A stretch of DNA of 64,000 bases from Photobacterium proteolyticum (GTDB taxonomy: Bacteria > Pseudomonadota > Gammaproteobacteria > Enterobacterales > Vibrionaceae): assembly GCF_001939735.1 (NCBI RefSeq), contig NZ_MJIL01000084.1, positions 1 to 64,000 on the forward strand. Reading direction: 5' to 3'. The notes below the pieces were generated by a model. That model was given only the letters and a program-made list of their open reading frames with translations. It had not been told where the DNA came from and searched no databases. Position 1 is the first letter of the stretch. The number at the start of each line of letters is the position of its first letter. Of this stretch, positions 9,025-18,509 are shown piece by piece. Made by a program: the position numbers and the translations under genes.

Positions 9025-12000
9025 CTAAGCTGTTTTTGCTTGCTGCTGCGGAGCTGACTGTTGAGGTGCTAGCCACAGCGCTTTGTTAAATTGGAGTAGA
9101 ACATTCCCGATAGGTTGTTCAAACAGTTTGTTGGCACGTTTAATGCCACCTTGTTGTTGCTTAAAAATACCCTGATCTAGTGCAGGTAAATCAACAATGG
9201 TGGTCGCTTTCATTTGCTTAGCGATAAGCTCTAACCATTTCTTTTGTGGTGTCTTCCACTGCTGACTAGCCAGCATAGTTTCTAATGCTTTATCGACACG
9301 CAGATCAAACGGAATAAGGGCTTCACCCAACGCTGCTTGGCGAATAAAGCCGATGATTCTAGCAGCGATTTCTTCATTTGTTACTTCGTTCCAGGCCACT
9401 TGCAGATCTTGTTCTCTAAAGCGGTTCTTTTCAAGCTCTAGAGCCAGTTCTTTGAGGCTTTTTCTTGTCAATTCCCAAGGTTTTTGCACAACTGTTTGAA
9501 TTGCAACCAATCTATTGCTGTTAGCTTTAACAAAATCGCTGAATGCTTGAAGATAATCGGATGGTTTTTGCCCATCGCCGTAACCTGTAGTGACATTGGT
9601 CACCTCGTCGTCATGGTCAGAAATAATTACTGGAGGGCGATTACCTCCTCCGGTCACTTTACTATCTAACAGTTCGCCTAATCCCGGATGCTCGGTAAAC
9701 CACGCTGCGACTTCATTGACTGGTCGACTCTTCAGATCTTGAATAAAGTCTTCAGGGGATTGACCAACAATGGTTTCAAAATCTTCACGCTGCGAGTCTG
9801 TTAAGTGACGACGTTTGACCTGAAGCTTGGCGATAAACTGATTTTTAGCTAACGTTTGTAGCTCTTCTTCATCGACTTGAGTCATTTCATTCTCAAGCTC
9901 GCTGAATGTAATATTTACGTTGGTCACAACAGGCTTCATGCTGTTCACGTCTTCAAGCTGAGTATAGATATCGACCGCATCGTAAATTCTAAATGGCCCC
10001 TTGGCGATCTCATCACATAAACGTGTGGCGCGACCTAGCATCTGTTCAAACAAAATGCGACTATTCACTCGACGCATGAAGACCAGATTACAAATCTTAG
10101 GAACATCAACCCCTGTTGTTAGCAGATCAACCGTCACCGCAATATTGGGTAAACGATCATTCTTAAACAGACGGATTTTTTCTAATGGCTTATCCGATGC
10201 TCCGGTGATCTTTTGGATGGCGTCGTCTTCCACCTCACCATGATAGTGTTCACACGCTTCTTTTAGCGCTTCTACTACTTGATCGGCGTGTTTGTCGGTC
10301 ACACAGAATATGAGAGTTTTCGCTTCAGAGTATGGATTAATCGCGTCACTTTCGATTAGCCATTTGGTCACTACTTTAGTGAAGTTTGGACTCACCACTT
10401 TCTTATTAAACTGCGACACATCAAAATCGAGTTCATCTGGCGTGCGATATTTTTCAATCGTATTGTCTTCGATGTTATACGCCTGAACTTCTTCGTTGAT
10501 GTTGTAATGAATACCCTGCTCTGCAAGCTTGGTGTGAATTCTAATCGGTGGCAGGTGATCGTTAAGATAGCCATCAATAACCGCTTCCGTATAGGTGTAG
10601 CTAAAGATAGGCTCACCAAAGATATCTACTGTATGCAGCGCTGGCGTGGCTGTTAAGCCAATTTTGAAGGCATCAAAATAGTCCAAAACCGCTCGGTACT
10701 TGGATTGGTAATCTTTTTGATCACGAAACTCAAGCTCAGTCTCGCTCTGAATTCTGTCAAGCAGATAGCCGCGGTGACACTCATCAACCACAATGCAGTC
10801 GTATTGTCCAACGCCTGGTTTGGTATCGCCATCGTTCGGGTACAGAATACGTTTAACTAAGCCTTGCACGGTCGCTACATGTACCTTGGTATCGTCTTCA
10901 GGTTTAGCGACTGGCGGTTTATCTGCTTCCATACCAATGACATCGAATGTATCGGCAAAGGTATTTAAGTTCTCTAATCGAACTTCACCAAAGTCAGTGG
11001 TTGCCTGCACACCAAGCGCTGAACGATCAACCAAAAATAGAATGCGACGAAAACGTTCTGCTTTGAGCAAGCGATACACTAAAGCAATACAGGTTTTAGT
11101 TTTACCTGTTCCAGTTGCCATTGCCACCAGTGCGTTCGTCTTACCTTGTTTAATCGCCTGTTCTACCGACTGAATAGCCTTAACCTGGTAGTCACGGAGT
11201 TTTAAGTCGTAATCAAATCCCATCTGGTCAAGTTCTTGCTCTGCTTGCTGCGGCGTTTGACGAAGGTACGCTTTAATTTCACTTGGTGAGTACCAACCTT
11301 TTAGCGCTCTACGGCGGTTGGTCGTGTCTCGAACATCTAAAAACCAGATGCCACTCTCTTGTTCCAGCTGTTCTAAGTATGGGCGACCGTTAGTCGCAAA
11401 CACGACAGGAACTTTGAACTCACCGTAAGTGGTTTCAATAATAATTCCGCCTTTATTGGTTAAGCCTTTGGCATAGCGCTTCGCTTGGTCAATTGCACCA
11501 TATACATTCTTCGCACTTTTCTTTGCTTCAACCACGGCTACAGGGGTTAACCCCATAAATAAAACGTAATCTGCTGGCCCAGAGCTAGTCGGCCATTCGG
11601 CTATGGCACGGTTTTCGTTGGCAACTGGCCTCGCCCCTTTTGAATATTTGAGGTTTACGCTGTCTGCTTTCCATTTCGCATCGTTTAGCTGCTCGTCGAT
11701 AAGGACACGAGTCTCTTCTTCATTTAATTCCAGACGGGACTTTTCTACTTGCTCGATGACTTTTTCTTGGGCTTGCTTGTCTTGCTGATTAAATGTTGCA
11801 AAGTATATAACATTTGCGTCGTCCATTTTCTGGCGATAAGTAGACAACGTCGATTCGTGTTCCGTCGCGACTTCTTCCCAAAGCTGACTTTCTGCCTGCA
11901 TTTGCTCGGCGCGTTTCTTATTGGCTTGCGCTTTATCAGCTTCTATTTGCTTAAGTTGTTCTGCAACTTGCAGCCGCTCGGACGTTCGCTGCTGTTTAAC

Positions 12001-12474
12001 TTCTAACGCTTGTAACTGTTCCTCTAAAAGACGTACTTCTTCTGATGGGTCTTTGGGCTTAATGAAAGCCGCAGGTTTAAACCCTTTGGCCTGCATACCA
12101 CCAAATAGGGTGTGATACCAAGCACTAAGTGCATGGCCCAAGACAAGGGATTTAAGCGCATCTCTGTGGCTAGAGGATGTGAAGTCATGAGTTGCTGTAT
12201 TACCTAGCTTTCTAATGGTATGGAAAGAATCATTAATGCGGGGATCAAGAGTAAGCTTATATTCAAGATTACGCAGCAAATCTATCTGCTTGATATCTTG
12301 CCCATAGTCAACACCGACTCGAGCCGCTACGTTTTGCGCCAGTGCTTCTCCCAGTTGGCGAATCTTAACCAGTGTTGTGTTCGGGTCCGGCACAAAGCAC
12401 TGCTCTGCTCGATTAGCTAGTTGAAACAACAACTCATCGTGATGTTTTAAAAACTCAAAATTACTCTTTTCCAC
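9025..12474 (-). CDS. hsdR: Type I restriction endonuclease HsdR
   Basis: 1149-residue motor and nuclease subunit. In order: an N-terminal helical DUF4145-like region (1-130), a coiled coil (about 145-230), the PD-(D/E)xK nuclease with PADYVLF and EAKK (near 300-318), then a superfamily 2 helicase with Walker A ATGTGKT (near 453), DECH (near 565), a TATPAL motif and motif VI QMLGRATRL (near 815), followed by a C-terminal HsdM-contact region. All key residues are present. The start is GTG 12474, preceded by AAGGAAA; no nearby ATG fits better. First gene of a five-gene operon (hsdR-hsdM-hsdS-ATPase-TOPRIM). Confidence 0.95.
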   Translation of the reverse strand: MEKSNFEFLKHHDELLFQLANRAEQCFVPDPNTTLVKIRQLGEALAQNVAARVGVDYGQDIKQIDLLRNLEYKLTLDPRINDSFHTIRKLGNTATHDFTSSSHRDALKSLVLGHALSAWYHTLFGGMQAKGFKPAAFIKPKDPSEEVRLLEEQLQALEVKQQRTSERLQVAEQLKQIEADKAQANKKRAEQMQAESQLWEEVATEHESTLSTYRQKMDDANVIYFATFNQQDKQAQEKVIEQVEKSRLELNEEETRVLIDEQLNDAKWKADSVNLKYSKGARPVANENRAIAEWPTSSGPADYVLFMGLTPVAVVEAKKSAKNVYGAIDQAKRYAKGLTNKGGIIIETTYGEFKVPVVFATNGRPYLEQLEQESGIWFLDVRDTTNRRRALKGWYSPSEIKAYLRQTPQQAEQELDQMGFDYDLKLRDYQVKAIQSVEQAIKQGKTNALVAMATGTGKTKTCIALVYRLLKAERFRRILFLVDRSALGVQATTDFGEVRLENLNTFADTFDVIGMEADKPPVAKPEDDTKVHVATVQGLVKRILYPNDGDTKPGVGQYDCIVVDECHRGYLLDRIQSETELEFRDQKDYQSKYRAVLDYFDAFKIGLTATPALHTVDIFGEPIFSYTYTEAVIDGYLNDHLPPIRIHTKLAEQGIHYNINEEVQAYNIEDNTIEKYRTPDELDFDVSQFNKKVVSPNFTKVVTKWLIESDAINPYSEAKTLIFCVTDKHADQVVEALKEACEHYHGEVEDDAIQKITGASDKPLEKIRLFKNDRLPNIAVTVDLLTTGVDVPKICNLVFMRRVNSRILFEQMLGRATRLCDEIAKGPFRIYDAVDIYTQLEDVNSMKPVVTNVNITFSELENEMTQVDEEELQTLAKNQFIAKLQVKRRHLTDSQREDFETIVGQSPEDFIQDLKSRPVNEVAAWFTEHPGLGELLDSKVTGGGNRPPVIISDHDDEVTNVTTGYGDGQKPSDYLQAFSDFVKANSNRLVAIQTVVQKPWELTRKSLKELALELEKNRFREQDLQVAWNEVTNEEIAARIIGFIRQAALGEALIPFDLRVDKALETMLASQQWKTPQKKWLELIAKQMKATTIVDLPALDQGIFKQQQGGIKRANKLFEQPIGNVLLQFNKALWLAPQQSAPQQQAKTA

Positions 12475-12521
12475 GACAAAGTTTCCTTACTCTTGAACAC
12501 AACAAATGCAACTAAGCTAGC

Positions 12522-12550
12522 ATATTACTACTTTTGAGACTGTTAGTTAA
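12522..12550 (-). promoter_or_regulatory. Predicted sigma70 promoter of the hsd operon
   Basis: On the minus strand TTAACT (12550-12545) is followed after exactly 17 bases by TAATAT (12527-12522), placing the transcription start near 12515, about 40 bases before hsdR. It lies in the 136-base gap after the SMC operon, so hsd has its own promoter despite the shared direction. Confidence 0.55.
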
Positions 12551-12610
12551 TTCAGAGATTTAGCTAACCATCTTCAACCTAACTGAGACCATCTATAAAG
12601 CAAAAACCAA

Positions 12611-13177
12611 CTAATCTTGCTCTTGTGAGTACTTTTCAACATGTAGATTAAGAAAGTGCATGCCTGCTGAACTCAAAATGTAATGCTTATCACCACATTG
12701 ATAGAGAAAGTTTCTGTCTGCGAGGTAGTTTAAGGCCTTATCCCATGTCTCTATTCCGAGTGCTTGTCGGATGTCATCATAAATCGTTTGTTCGGCAATT
12801 TCTTCCAGTGCCGTACGCCCGAGCCCAATGACTGGCGTCATTAAATCGTCGAGGTCATAGCCTTTGTCTACCCAATAGCGGGCGATAATCAACAACATTG
12901 CCTGAATTTTGGTGGCATTAGTGTCGGCGTCTTCTTCAGCTTCACTGCGGCTAATATAGAAAAACTCGCCGTCAACATTGAAATTAAGCGTGTAGCCTAT
13001 ATGAAGGTAGAGTTGGGTAAAGTGCTCTAGGTTGTTGTAAAGTTCGGTATAGAGTTGACTCTCTAGAAAACTCTGCTGATAAAGGTCATAAACCTGTTTG
13101 GTGATCACCTTACCATTGACGAAGGTTGCGTATATCTGCTGGCTTTTCACCATGTTGATTTGGGAAAATGGAGTCAT
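12611..13177 (-). CDS. JetB/MukE-like (KITE) subunit of an SMC defence complex
   Basis: 188 residues, last gene of the SMC operon. No catalytic motif. The predicted helix-rich core and C-terminal winged-helix-like segment (about 110-175, ending YILSSAGMHFLNLHVEK) fit the small dimeric KITE subunit that binds the kleisin in MukBEF, MksBEF and Wadjet. Its ATG overlaps the stop of the preceding gene by one base (TAATG), so it is translationally coupled. Assignment rests on size, position and fold impression; sequence similarity is too low to be sure by eye. Confidence 0.6.
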   Translation of the reverse strand: MTPFSQINMVKSQQIYATFVNGKVITKQVYDLYQQSFLESQLYTELYNNLEHFTQLYLHIGYTLNFNVDGEFFYISRSEAEEDADTNATKIQAMLLIIARYWVDKGYDLDDLMTPVIGLGRTALEEIAEQTIYDDIRQALGIETWDKALNYLADRNFLYQCGDKHYILSSAGMHFLNLHVEKYSQEQD

Positions 13178-14586
13178 TACTGAGTTACTCGCTCTGTTCG
13201 AATTTTACGGTATAGATAAATATTGTCGCCTTGGGCGAGACGCTGACGAAAGTTGGTCATTTTGACTGTATGTCCATCTAGCATTGCTTCACTTCGCAAT
13301 ATGAAGTTGAGACCTTCTAATAGGTCAACAAAGTGATAGTCAGAGAAATAATCTTTAAGGCGACGATGTAGTGAGAGAGTGAGATCTTGATACTCTGCCA
13401 TTTTCATATTTTTGACTAGCTCAAAGATCTGCTCTGCGCGCGCGAGCCTCTGCTCGGTGGAATCATCTTTTACGCTGACTAAATCCACATAACGGCTCTG
13501 CTCTAGCAAACTCCTATCCACAACCCGCGCTTCAATATCACTCACTACGTTGTTTAGGTAGGCTTCTGAACTACTGATACGCAGCACTTTGGGCCTAGCT
13601 TGCTGCATTAACCCCATAAAGGTTCCGTTATCACGAGCAAATTGCCCATCAATCTGGCTGCGCTTGAGGTTTTGTTTTGTGGCATCTAATGCATTCACTA
13701 ACTCACTAAAGGCACCTTCAATTGCATTAAACTGTTGAAGGCGTTTTTTGGAACGAGCCAAAAACTGATCCACCGATTGAGAAACTTTGCTGATCTGTTT
13801 GTGAAAACTATTAAAACTCACCTCATACCTTAGCATCGCATTAGCCCGCTGATGGTCTTGATGGAGGTCGAACTGATTGCGTAAGCTTTGCAGACATTCA
13901 AACAAGTTCGGGCCATCTTTCAAACGGCTTTTTTCATCCAAAAACTGTCTAGTAGGCAATATGTGGCGAGACAGTAGTAAAGAGATTTTTTCTATCGACT
14001 CTTGCTGAAGAGCAGAAAACACTTTTGGATTATGAGACTTGGCGACAAGTTCACTCGCATCGCTGAGCTCTTGGTTGATAGTCTGCATTTTGACCAAGTT
14101 CAAGCGGATGCTGTTAAGCAGCTCACTCAATTGATGAAATAGCTCGTCAATCAACTCCTTGAAATCTAGATCACTATCGCTATACAGCATGGAACCCGAT
14201 TGGAGCTTTTCTAGGAGTATACGTATGCCCCCGAGCTGGAGCTTAAGTGCCACATCAGTGAGGTCTTGAAATAGGCTGCGATCAAACAGACGAAATACCC
14301 CGATCACCGCACGATCAAAGATCAGGCGACTCTCGCCACCGAACTCATCTTTGTCCACCAAAATATGGGAAGCTAACAAGTTGTCGGTAGAAAAAGCAGT
14401 ACGTAATTGTTTCTGTTTATCTTTGCTTTGCCCCTGTATGTAACGGTGCAATCTAGAGATAAAGGACGCTTCTCTCACATAAGGCTCACCACTCTCATCC
14501 ATTGTGCGGATCACATCTCTCATGATGGTGTGATGTTCAAGCATTATGGCAAACGTAGGGATGGTTAGAAGTCGTTGATCACTCAT
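13177..14586 (-). CDS. JetA/MukF-like (kleisin) subunit of an SMC defence complex
   Basis: 469 residues, almost wholly helical. The N-terminus (LTIPTFAIMLEHHTIM to FISRLHRYIQ) looks like a winged-helix domain, followed by long helices with coiled-coil character (about 140-300) and a C-terminal domain ending YLYRKIRTERVTQ: the layout of MukF/MksF/JetA kleisins. I place the start at ATG 14586 because GGAGAGG lies seven bases ahead; an in-frame TTG at 14598 would place that ribosome site inside the gene. The start overlaps the SMC gene's end by 8 bases. Functional identity is inferred from the operon. Confidence 0.62.
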   Translation of the reverse strand: MSDQRLLTIPTFAIMLEHHTIMRDVIRTMDESGEPYVREASFISRLHRYIQGQSKDKQKQLRTAFSTDNLLASHILVDKDEFGGESRLIFDRAVIGVFRLFDRSLFQDLTDVALKLQLGGIRILLEKLQSGSMLYSDSDLDFKELIDELFHQLSELLNSIRLNLVKMQTINQELSDASELVAKSHNPKVFSALQQESIEKISLLLSRHILPTRQFLDEKSRLKDGPNLFECLQSLRNQFDLHQDHQRANAMLRYEVSFNSFHKQISKVSQSVDQFLARSKKRLQQFNAIEGAFSELVNALDATKQNLKRSQIDGQFARDNGTFMGLMQQARPKVLRISSSEAYLNNVVSDIEARVVDRSLLEQSRYVDLVSVKDDSTEQRLARAEQIFELVKNMKMAEYQDLTLSLHRRLKDYFSDYHFVDLLEGLNFILRSEAMLDGHTVKMTNFRQRLAQGDNIYLYRKIRTERVTQ

Positions 14587-17518
14587 CTGCCTCTCCAAAC
14601 ATATCGAGTTGCTCTCTATCCAGCGTACTCCCTTTTGTCACAAAGCTTTCTGGCATGCCAGTAAAAACAATGGTTCTTGCTTTGCTATAAGGGGTTGCGG
14701 TACGCATGGCATCTAATCGAAAATGCTGGCCAAACTTAAAGATGATCTCACTGGATGCAGAATTAGTCGATGCGCTTAAGACTCTAAATCCTGCTTGTTT
14801 CATATTGGGCAACAGCCAATCAAATTGAGAGCTATCAACCGAAGCACCTTCGTCAATAACCAACGGAAACTGGGTGGAACAAGCGCTGTTTCTCAATCTA
14901 CCAAGTAAAATTTCAACCAGTTTGATGTTGATAAGCATAATGGTCGAAGTAGATTGTGACTTACTCTCCCAGCCTTCTTGTCCCTGCTTTTTCACTCGGT
15001 ATGAAATACCAGACACTATCTGCTCCATCGTTAACAATGCGGCTTTGCCTTCTGGGAAGAATTTTTTGCTAAAGGCCTTAAGACGTTCAATAAATTGTTC
15101 GGAGGCTTTTTGATCAGAATGAGTATCAAAAAACTCTATTTCATTCACCAAGTCATCAAATCGAGCTTCCACTTTGATTTTGGCTTCTACCTGCGACAAA
15201 TCATTAATCACTAACCCCTGAAACGCGCGATTGATACTCTGCTCAAATTGGTGAACCATTTCTCGATTGTTTTTTAGCTCATTGATAATGGCGTGAACAG
15301 AGTGCTTATGTTCAATAAAGTGTTTACGCAGAATATCAAACTCCTCATCTAGGCCTTGATAGCGCATTTGAAGCTGGTGAAATGCATGTTCTAGAAGTTC
15401 ATCATCTAGGTGAGACAGCATCAACTTATCGTCATTTTCTAGCACCTGTTCTCTGACGAAATCTTGTAGTCTTTCCGTAATATCTGTCTTTGCTTGACGC
15501 TTACTGTTTAGACTGTCAATTTGCTTTTGTAGTGTTTCTCCCGACAAGTCCACTGTCTGGTCGGGTAAGACTGAAAAATCGCTTACTGGCAGATGATGCG
15601 CCTGAAGTTCCGCTTTGACCCTAACGCTGTATCCGGTTAATTTTTCTAACTGTTCTTTTTTCTCGGTTAGTTTGTCAGTTTGCGCGTCAAACAATTGCTT
15701 CTCTTGTGCCCACAGATCATTTTGCGCGTCGAACTGTTTTTGTAACGAGTCACGAGCTTGTTCAGCTTCCGCTAGTTCTTTATTAATCTCTTGAAGCTGA
15801 TGTGTGTTATTGGTGTATGCAAGCAACAAGCTGATTTCATTTTTCGTGCGCTTAATTTCAGTTTTCAACGCCGTAATTTCTTTAATACGCTCAATGCGGG
15901 ATTGATTTCCCATCGCACTGAGTTCTGCGACTCGCATGCGTTTTTGCTCTAAGGTCTCTTGTACTTTAGATAACCGCGTTTGATCGGACTCTCGATTTGT
16001 GGGTTGGATAAACTCTAATATTAAATCCCAAAGTGCGTAGTGCTGCTGTTTTTCTTCTAATAAATCGGTAAATGACTCAATTGCCTGCCGCTCAGATGAG
16101 GATAACACTCTTGCAGGGTTAGACTCCGCCAACTCCTCATTAACCGCTGCTAACTTCATCCAAACACTTTCAGGTAACTGGTTAAACAGCTTGTATTGTT
16201 GAGCGTTGACCGAGGCTTGATAGCGAGCTTCCGTCTCTTCAAGGTTGGAAATTTCCTGCTTGAGCGTTTCCAATTCAGTTTGTAGAGCCTCTGCATCTTC
16301 CTTTAATCTTAACGCTTCCTTTCTATCATCTAGGTGTTCACGGTGGCCTGAAACAATGTCGTCTATCGTCTCACTTTCATCGTATATATTGATGATAAGC
16401 CCCGTCTCTTGCACAACCTCATCGAGCTTTTTCTGTTGACGAGACAATACGTTAATCTCACCTTGCAGTGCCTTTTGTTTATCAGTGGTGTCATCACACG
16501 CTTTCTTAGCAGAGCGTACCTTTCCTTTCTGTAACGTTAACTGTATCTCTTCTTGCTCAAGAATTTGGTTTTCTTGTGTGATTCGGCTGTCAAGCATCAT
16601 GGCGTACTGCATCAACGCATCTTCAGCATTTCTATTGCTCACTAATTGTTGATGACTGAGGGCAAGCTTTTCGTACTCAGGTCTTAGGCTTTCAATCTTT
16701 TTGAGTATTAGCTCGCGGCGTGACAACATGTCGTTATGATTAATAAAGGCATCAATATCGAAATTAAGCTCGTCTTTTCGCTCCTTCTTTCTGGATTCAA
16801 TGATGTTGGCGACCGCTAAACGAACCGTGTCCGAACCGGTCTTCATATCAAATAACAAACGAACGAGCGCGCGAAAGGCATCGACATCTGCATCTTTAGT
16901 TGAACTAAGAGGGAACAAGCAAAAACGCATCGCATCAATATCGAGTAGTTGATTAGCGTAGATCACCTCTTTAATTTTTGCTGAACGCGTTACTGGCTTA
17001 AAGTGCTTATCCTCACGCTTGAGAAAAGTCTGTACTTTGCTCAGCGTTAAATCATCCACTCGACCACCAATACAATCGTCTCCGGCATTGTCATCCCAAA
17101 AAAGGTGGCGTATTTGCTCATATCTTAGCGAGGTAAACATGCGGCGATAATCGAGTTTTTCTGAACTACCACGATAAAGTATCTGACAGTGAGGGATAGG
17201 CCCGCCTAAATAGTTATCGCACTCTAAGATCAAAAAGCTGGTGCTGCTCGGAAAGTAGTGTTCAAAACACTCGTCATTGGAGTAAAAGTTGCCTTCTTTA
17301 TCTGAAAATCCGAACTTGCTTTTTGAGTCTTTGAAGTTTTCTTCTGGTAATAAAAATAATCGAATCGCATTGAGGATCGACGTTTTACCAATATTCCCGC
17401 CACCAATTAAGATACCGCCCTCTCTAAGGTCGATCTCTGCGATGGCCACCCCCGCCGAATCAATAGCAATTAAACGTGAAATACTAATAAGCAAATTGTC
17501 TATGGCATTCTTTAGCAT
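14579..17518 (-). CDS. JetC/MukB/MksB-like SMC ATPase
   Basis: 979-residue SMC-type ATPase. The N-terminal head carries Walker A GGGNIGKTS (39-47). Long heptad-rich arms follow (about 265-430 and 500-760), split by a less coiled stretch where a hinge would be. The C-terminal head has an STST-type signature (SKSQSTSTIMLI) and Walker B FPLVIDEGAS (near 885). The signature resembles MukB/MksB rather than the LSGGE of canonical SMC. It is shorter than MukB (about 1480) and the roughly 1100 I recall for JetC. Three bases separate it from the JetD-like gene, with AAAAGGA as ribosome site. Expected role: loop-extruding motor that recognises plasmid DNA. Confidence 0.82.
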   Translation of the reverse strand: MLKNAIDNLLISISRLIAIDSAGVAIAEIDLREGGILIGGGNIGKTSILNAIRLFLLPEENFKDSKSKFGFSDKEGNFYSNDECFEHYFPSSTSFLILECDNYLGGPIPHCQILYRGSSEKLDYRRMFTSLRYEQIRHLFWDDNAGDDCIGGRVDDLTLSKVQTFLKREDKHFKPVTRSAKIKEVIYANQLLDIDAMRFCLFPLSSTKDADVDAFRALVRLLFDMKTGSDTVRLAVANIIESRKKERKDELNFDIDAFINHNDMLSRRELILKKIESLRPEYEKLALSHQQLVSNRNAEDALMQYAMMLDSRITQENQILEQEEIQLTLQKGKVRSAKKACDDTTDKQKALQGEINVLSRQQKKLDEVVQETGLIINIYDESETIDDIVSGHREHLDDRKEALRLKEDAEALQTELETLKQEISNLEETEARYQASVNAQQYKLFNQLPESVWMKLAAVNEELAESNPARVLSSSERQAIESFTDLLEEKQQHYALWDLILEFIQPTNRESDQTRLSKVQETLEQKRMRVAELSAMGNQSRIERIKEITALKTEIKRTKNEISLLLAYTNNTHQLQEINKELAEAEQARDSLQKQFDAQNDLWAQEKQLFDAQTDKLTEKKEQLEKLTGYSVRVKAELQAHHLPVSDFSVLPDQTVDLSGETLQKQIDSLNSKRQAKTDITERLQDFVREQVLENDDKLMLSHLDDELLEHAFHQLQMRYQGLDEEFDILRKHFIEHKHSVHAIINELKNNREMVHQFEQSINRAFQGLVINDLSQVEAKIKVEARFDDLVNEIEFFDTHSDQKASEQFIERLKAFSKKFFPEGKAALLTMEQIVSGISYRVKKQGQEGWESKSQSTSTIMLINIKLVEILLGRLRNSACSTQFPLVIDEGASVDSSQFDWLLPNMKQAGFRVLSASTNSASSEIIFKFGQHFRLDAMRTATPYSKARTIVFTGMPESFVTKGSTLDREQLDMFGEADE

Positions 17519-17521
17519 AAA

Positions 17522-18301
17522 TTAATCCTTTTTAAATACAGGAAGGAAGGCTTCCTGCTCCATAAAATGACGAGTTTGGTTCATGAGATCAGCTTCTTCG
17601 TTTAAACCAAGATCTCGAGCCAGCATTATTGCCTTAGCCAAGTTAGTACCATTTTTTGGTTTGAGCTTAAATTTGCTTCTAAATGGTTCCCACTCAATTG
17701 GGGCCAGCCAAACGCATTGAGGAAAAGAGGCTTTAAGAGTGTTGAATATTGTTAATCCCCCTAATTCAACATCTTGCGCGCAGTATATTTCATCATAAAT
17801 CGATAGAAATGGCGTATTCAGATGATGGCATATTTGATTGCCAGAACCGAAAATAATGTCTGAGTTTTCAGCCAATAACGGATGACCAATTAACTCTAGA
17901 AACTCCCGATATCGATAGAAATTTTCAATATTCTCTATAAGAACCGCCCGCTGGCCAATAAGCTTTCCTTGGGTTTTGTAACCATTGGCATCAGATATAA
18001 CCACAAAAGGAACCTGTGACTTAGTGGTGCTGTTCAAAACTAACACATGGGCGAAACTACTTGGAAAAGCATGCGAGCGCCCCAAATGTGATGAGCCTAC
18101 TCTATCGCTTACCTCTGGTTCAAAAAGCGCGCTATGTCTCTCTTCATCAAGCACCTCCATTTGATGGCCATCCCGAACACGAGTAGCACTATAGATTTTT
18201 CGCCATTCATTCATGTCTGAGAATGGTAAGCACTTGATAAAGCGAGCTAGGTTGATCGAATCTCCCTGCGAAATTTTGTTGAGATATTGATTCAGTTTCA
18301 T
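17522..18301 (-). CDS. JetD/MksG-like TOPRIM nuclease subunit (DUF2220-type), shortened
   Basis: 259 residues, first gene of the SMC operon. The C-terminal half looks like the DUF2220 TOPRIM domain of JetD: VLIENIENF (120-128; family pattern V-E-N-x-x-x-F), FGSG (151-154), then IYCAQDVELGGL (172-183) where JetD has a GDxDxxG block. Here the acidic pair is D177/E179. JetD proteins are usually near 380-400 residues with an N-terminal DUF3322; only about 110 residues precede the TOPRIM here. In Wadjet this subunit cuts the DNA. That it leads rather than ends the operon is unusual. Identification is by motif only. Confidence 0.65.
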   Translation of the reverse strand: MKLNQYLNKISQGDSINLARFIKCLPFSDMNEWRKIYSATRVRDGHQMEVLDEERHSALFEPEVSDRVGSSHLGRSHAFPSSFAHVLVLNSTTKSQVPFVVISDANGYKTQGKLIGQRAVLIENIENFYRYREFLELIGHPLLAENSDIIFGSGNQICHHLNTPFLSIYDEIYCAQDVELGGLTIFNTLKASFPQCVWLAPIEWEPFRSKFKLKPKNGTNLAKAIMLARDLGLNEEADLMNQTRHFMEQEAFLPVFKKD

Positions 18302-18340
18302 TTCAGTATGTCCAAATTCATTAGATACCTAACGCTAAAC

Positions 18341-18352
18341 ATTCCATGGAAT
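18341..18352. promoter_or_regulatory. Perfect 12-bp palindrome upstream of the SMC operon
   Basis: ATTCCATGGAAT, about 40 bases before the JetD-like start, beside a minus-strand TTATAT (18362-18357) that could be the operon's -10. Candidate operator for the divergent WYL regulator; inference. Confidence 0.4.
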
Positions 18353-18412
18353 CTCTATATAACAGGCAAACCGACTTATTTAGGGGCTTTGCTCATTTTA
18401 ATACACACCCTA

Positions 18413-18441
18413 TTGACGGGCGTAAAACACCCAAATAATAT
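18413..18441 (+). promoter_or_regulatory. Predicted sigma70 promoter of the WYL regulator
   Basis: TTGACG (18413-18418), a 17-base spacer and TAATAT (18436-18441), near consensus, about 68 bases before the regulator's ATG. Confidence 0.7.
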
Positions 18442-18451
18442 GACGTCACTA

Positions 18452-18486
18452 GCGACAGGTAAATACTGATTACATATACATGTCGC
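18452..18486. promoter_or_regulatory. Inverted repeat in the leader of the WYL regulator
   Basis: GCGACA (18452-18457) and TGTCGC (18481-18486), with 23 bases between. The repeat covers the predicted transcription start and leader, where an autorepressor would bind. Proposal only. Confidence 0.4.
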
Positions 18487-18509
18487 ATAATTAGACAGGA
18501 TTAACACTG

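Noticed and set aside
12611-18301. Lamassu/DdmABC identity for the SMC operon
   Set aside because: Lamassu has an effector, an SMC and one small subunit; here there are kleisin-like and KITE-like genes and a DUF2220-type TOPRIM, which fit Wadjet/Mks better.
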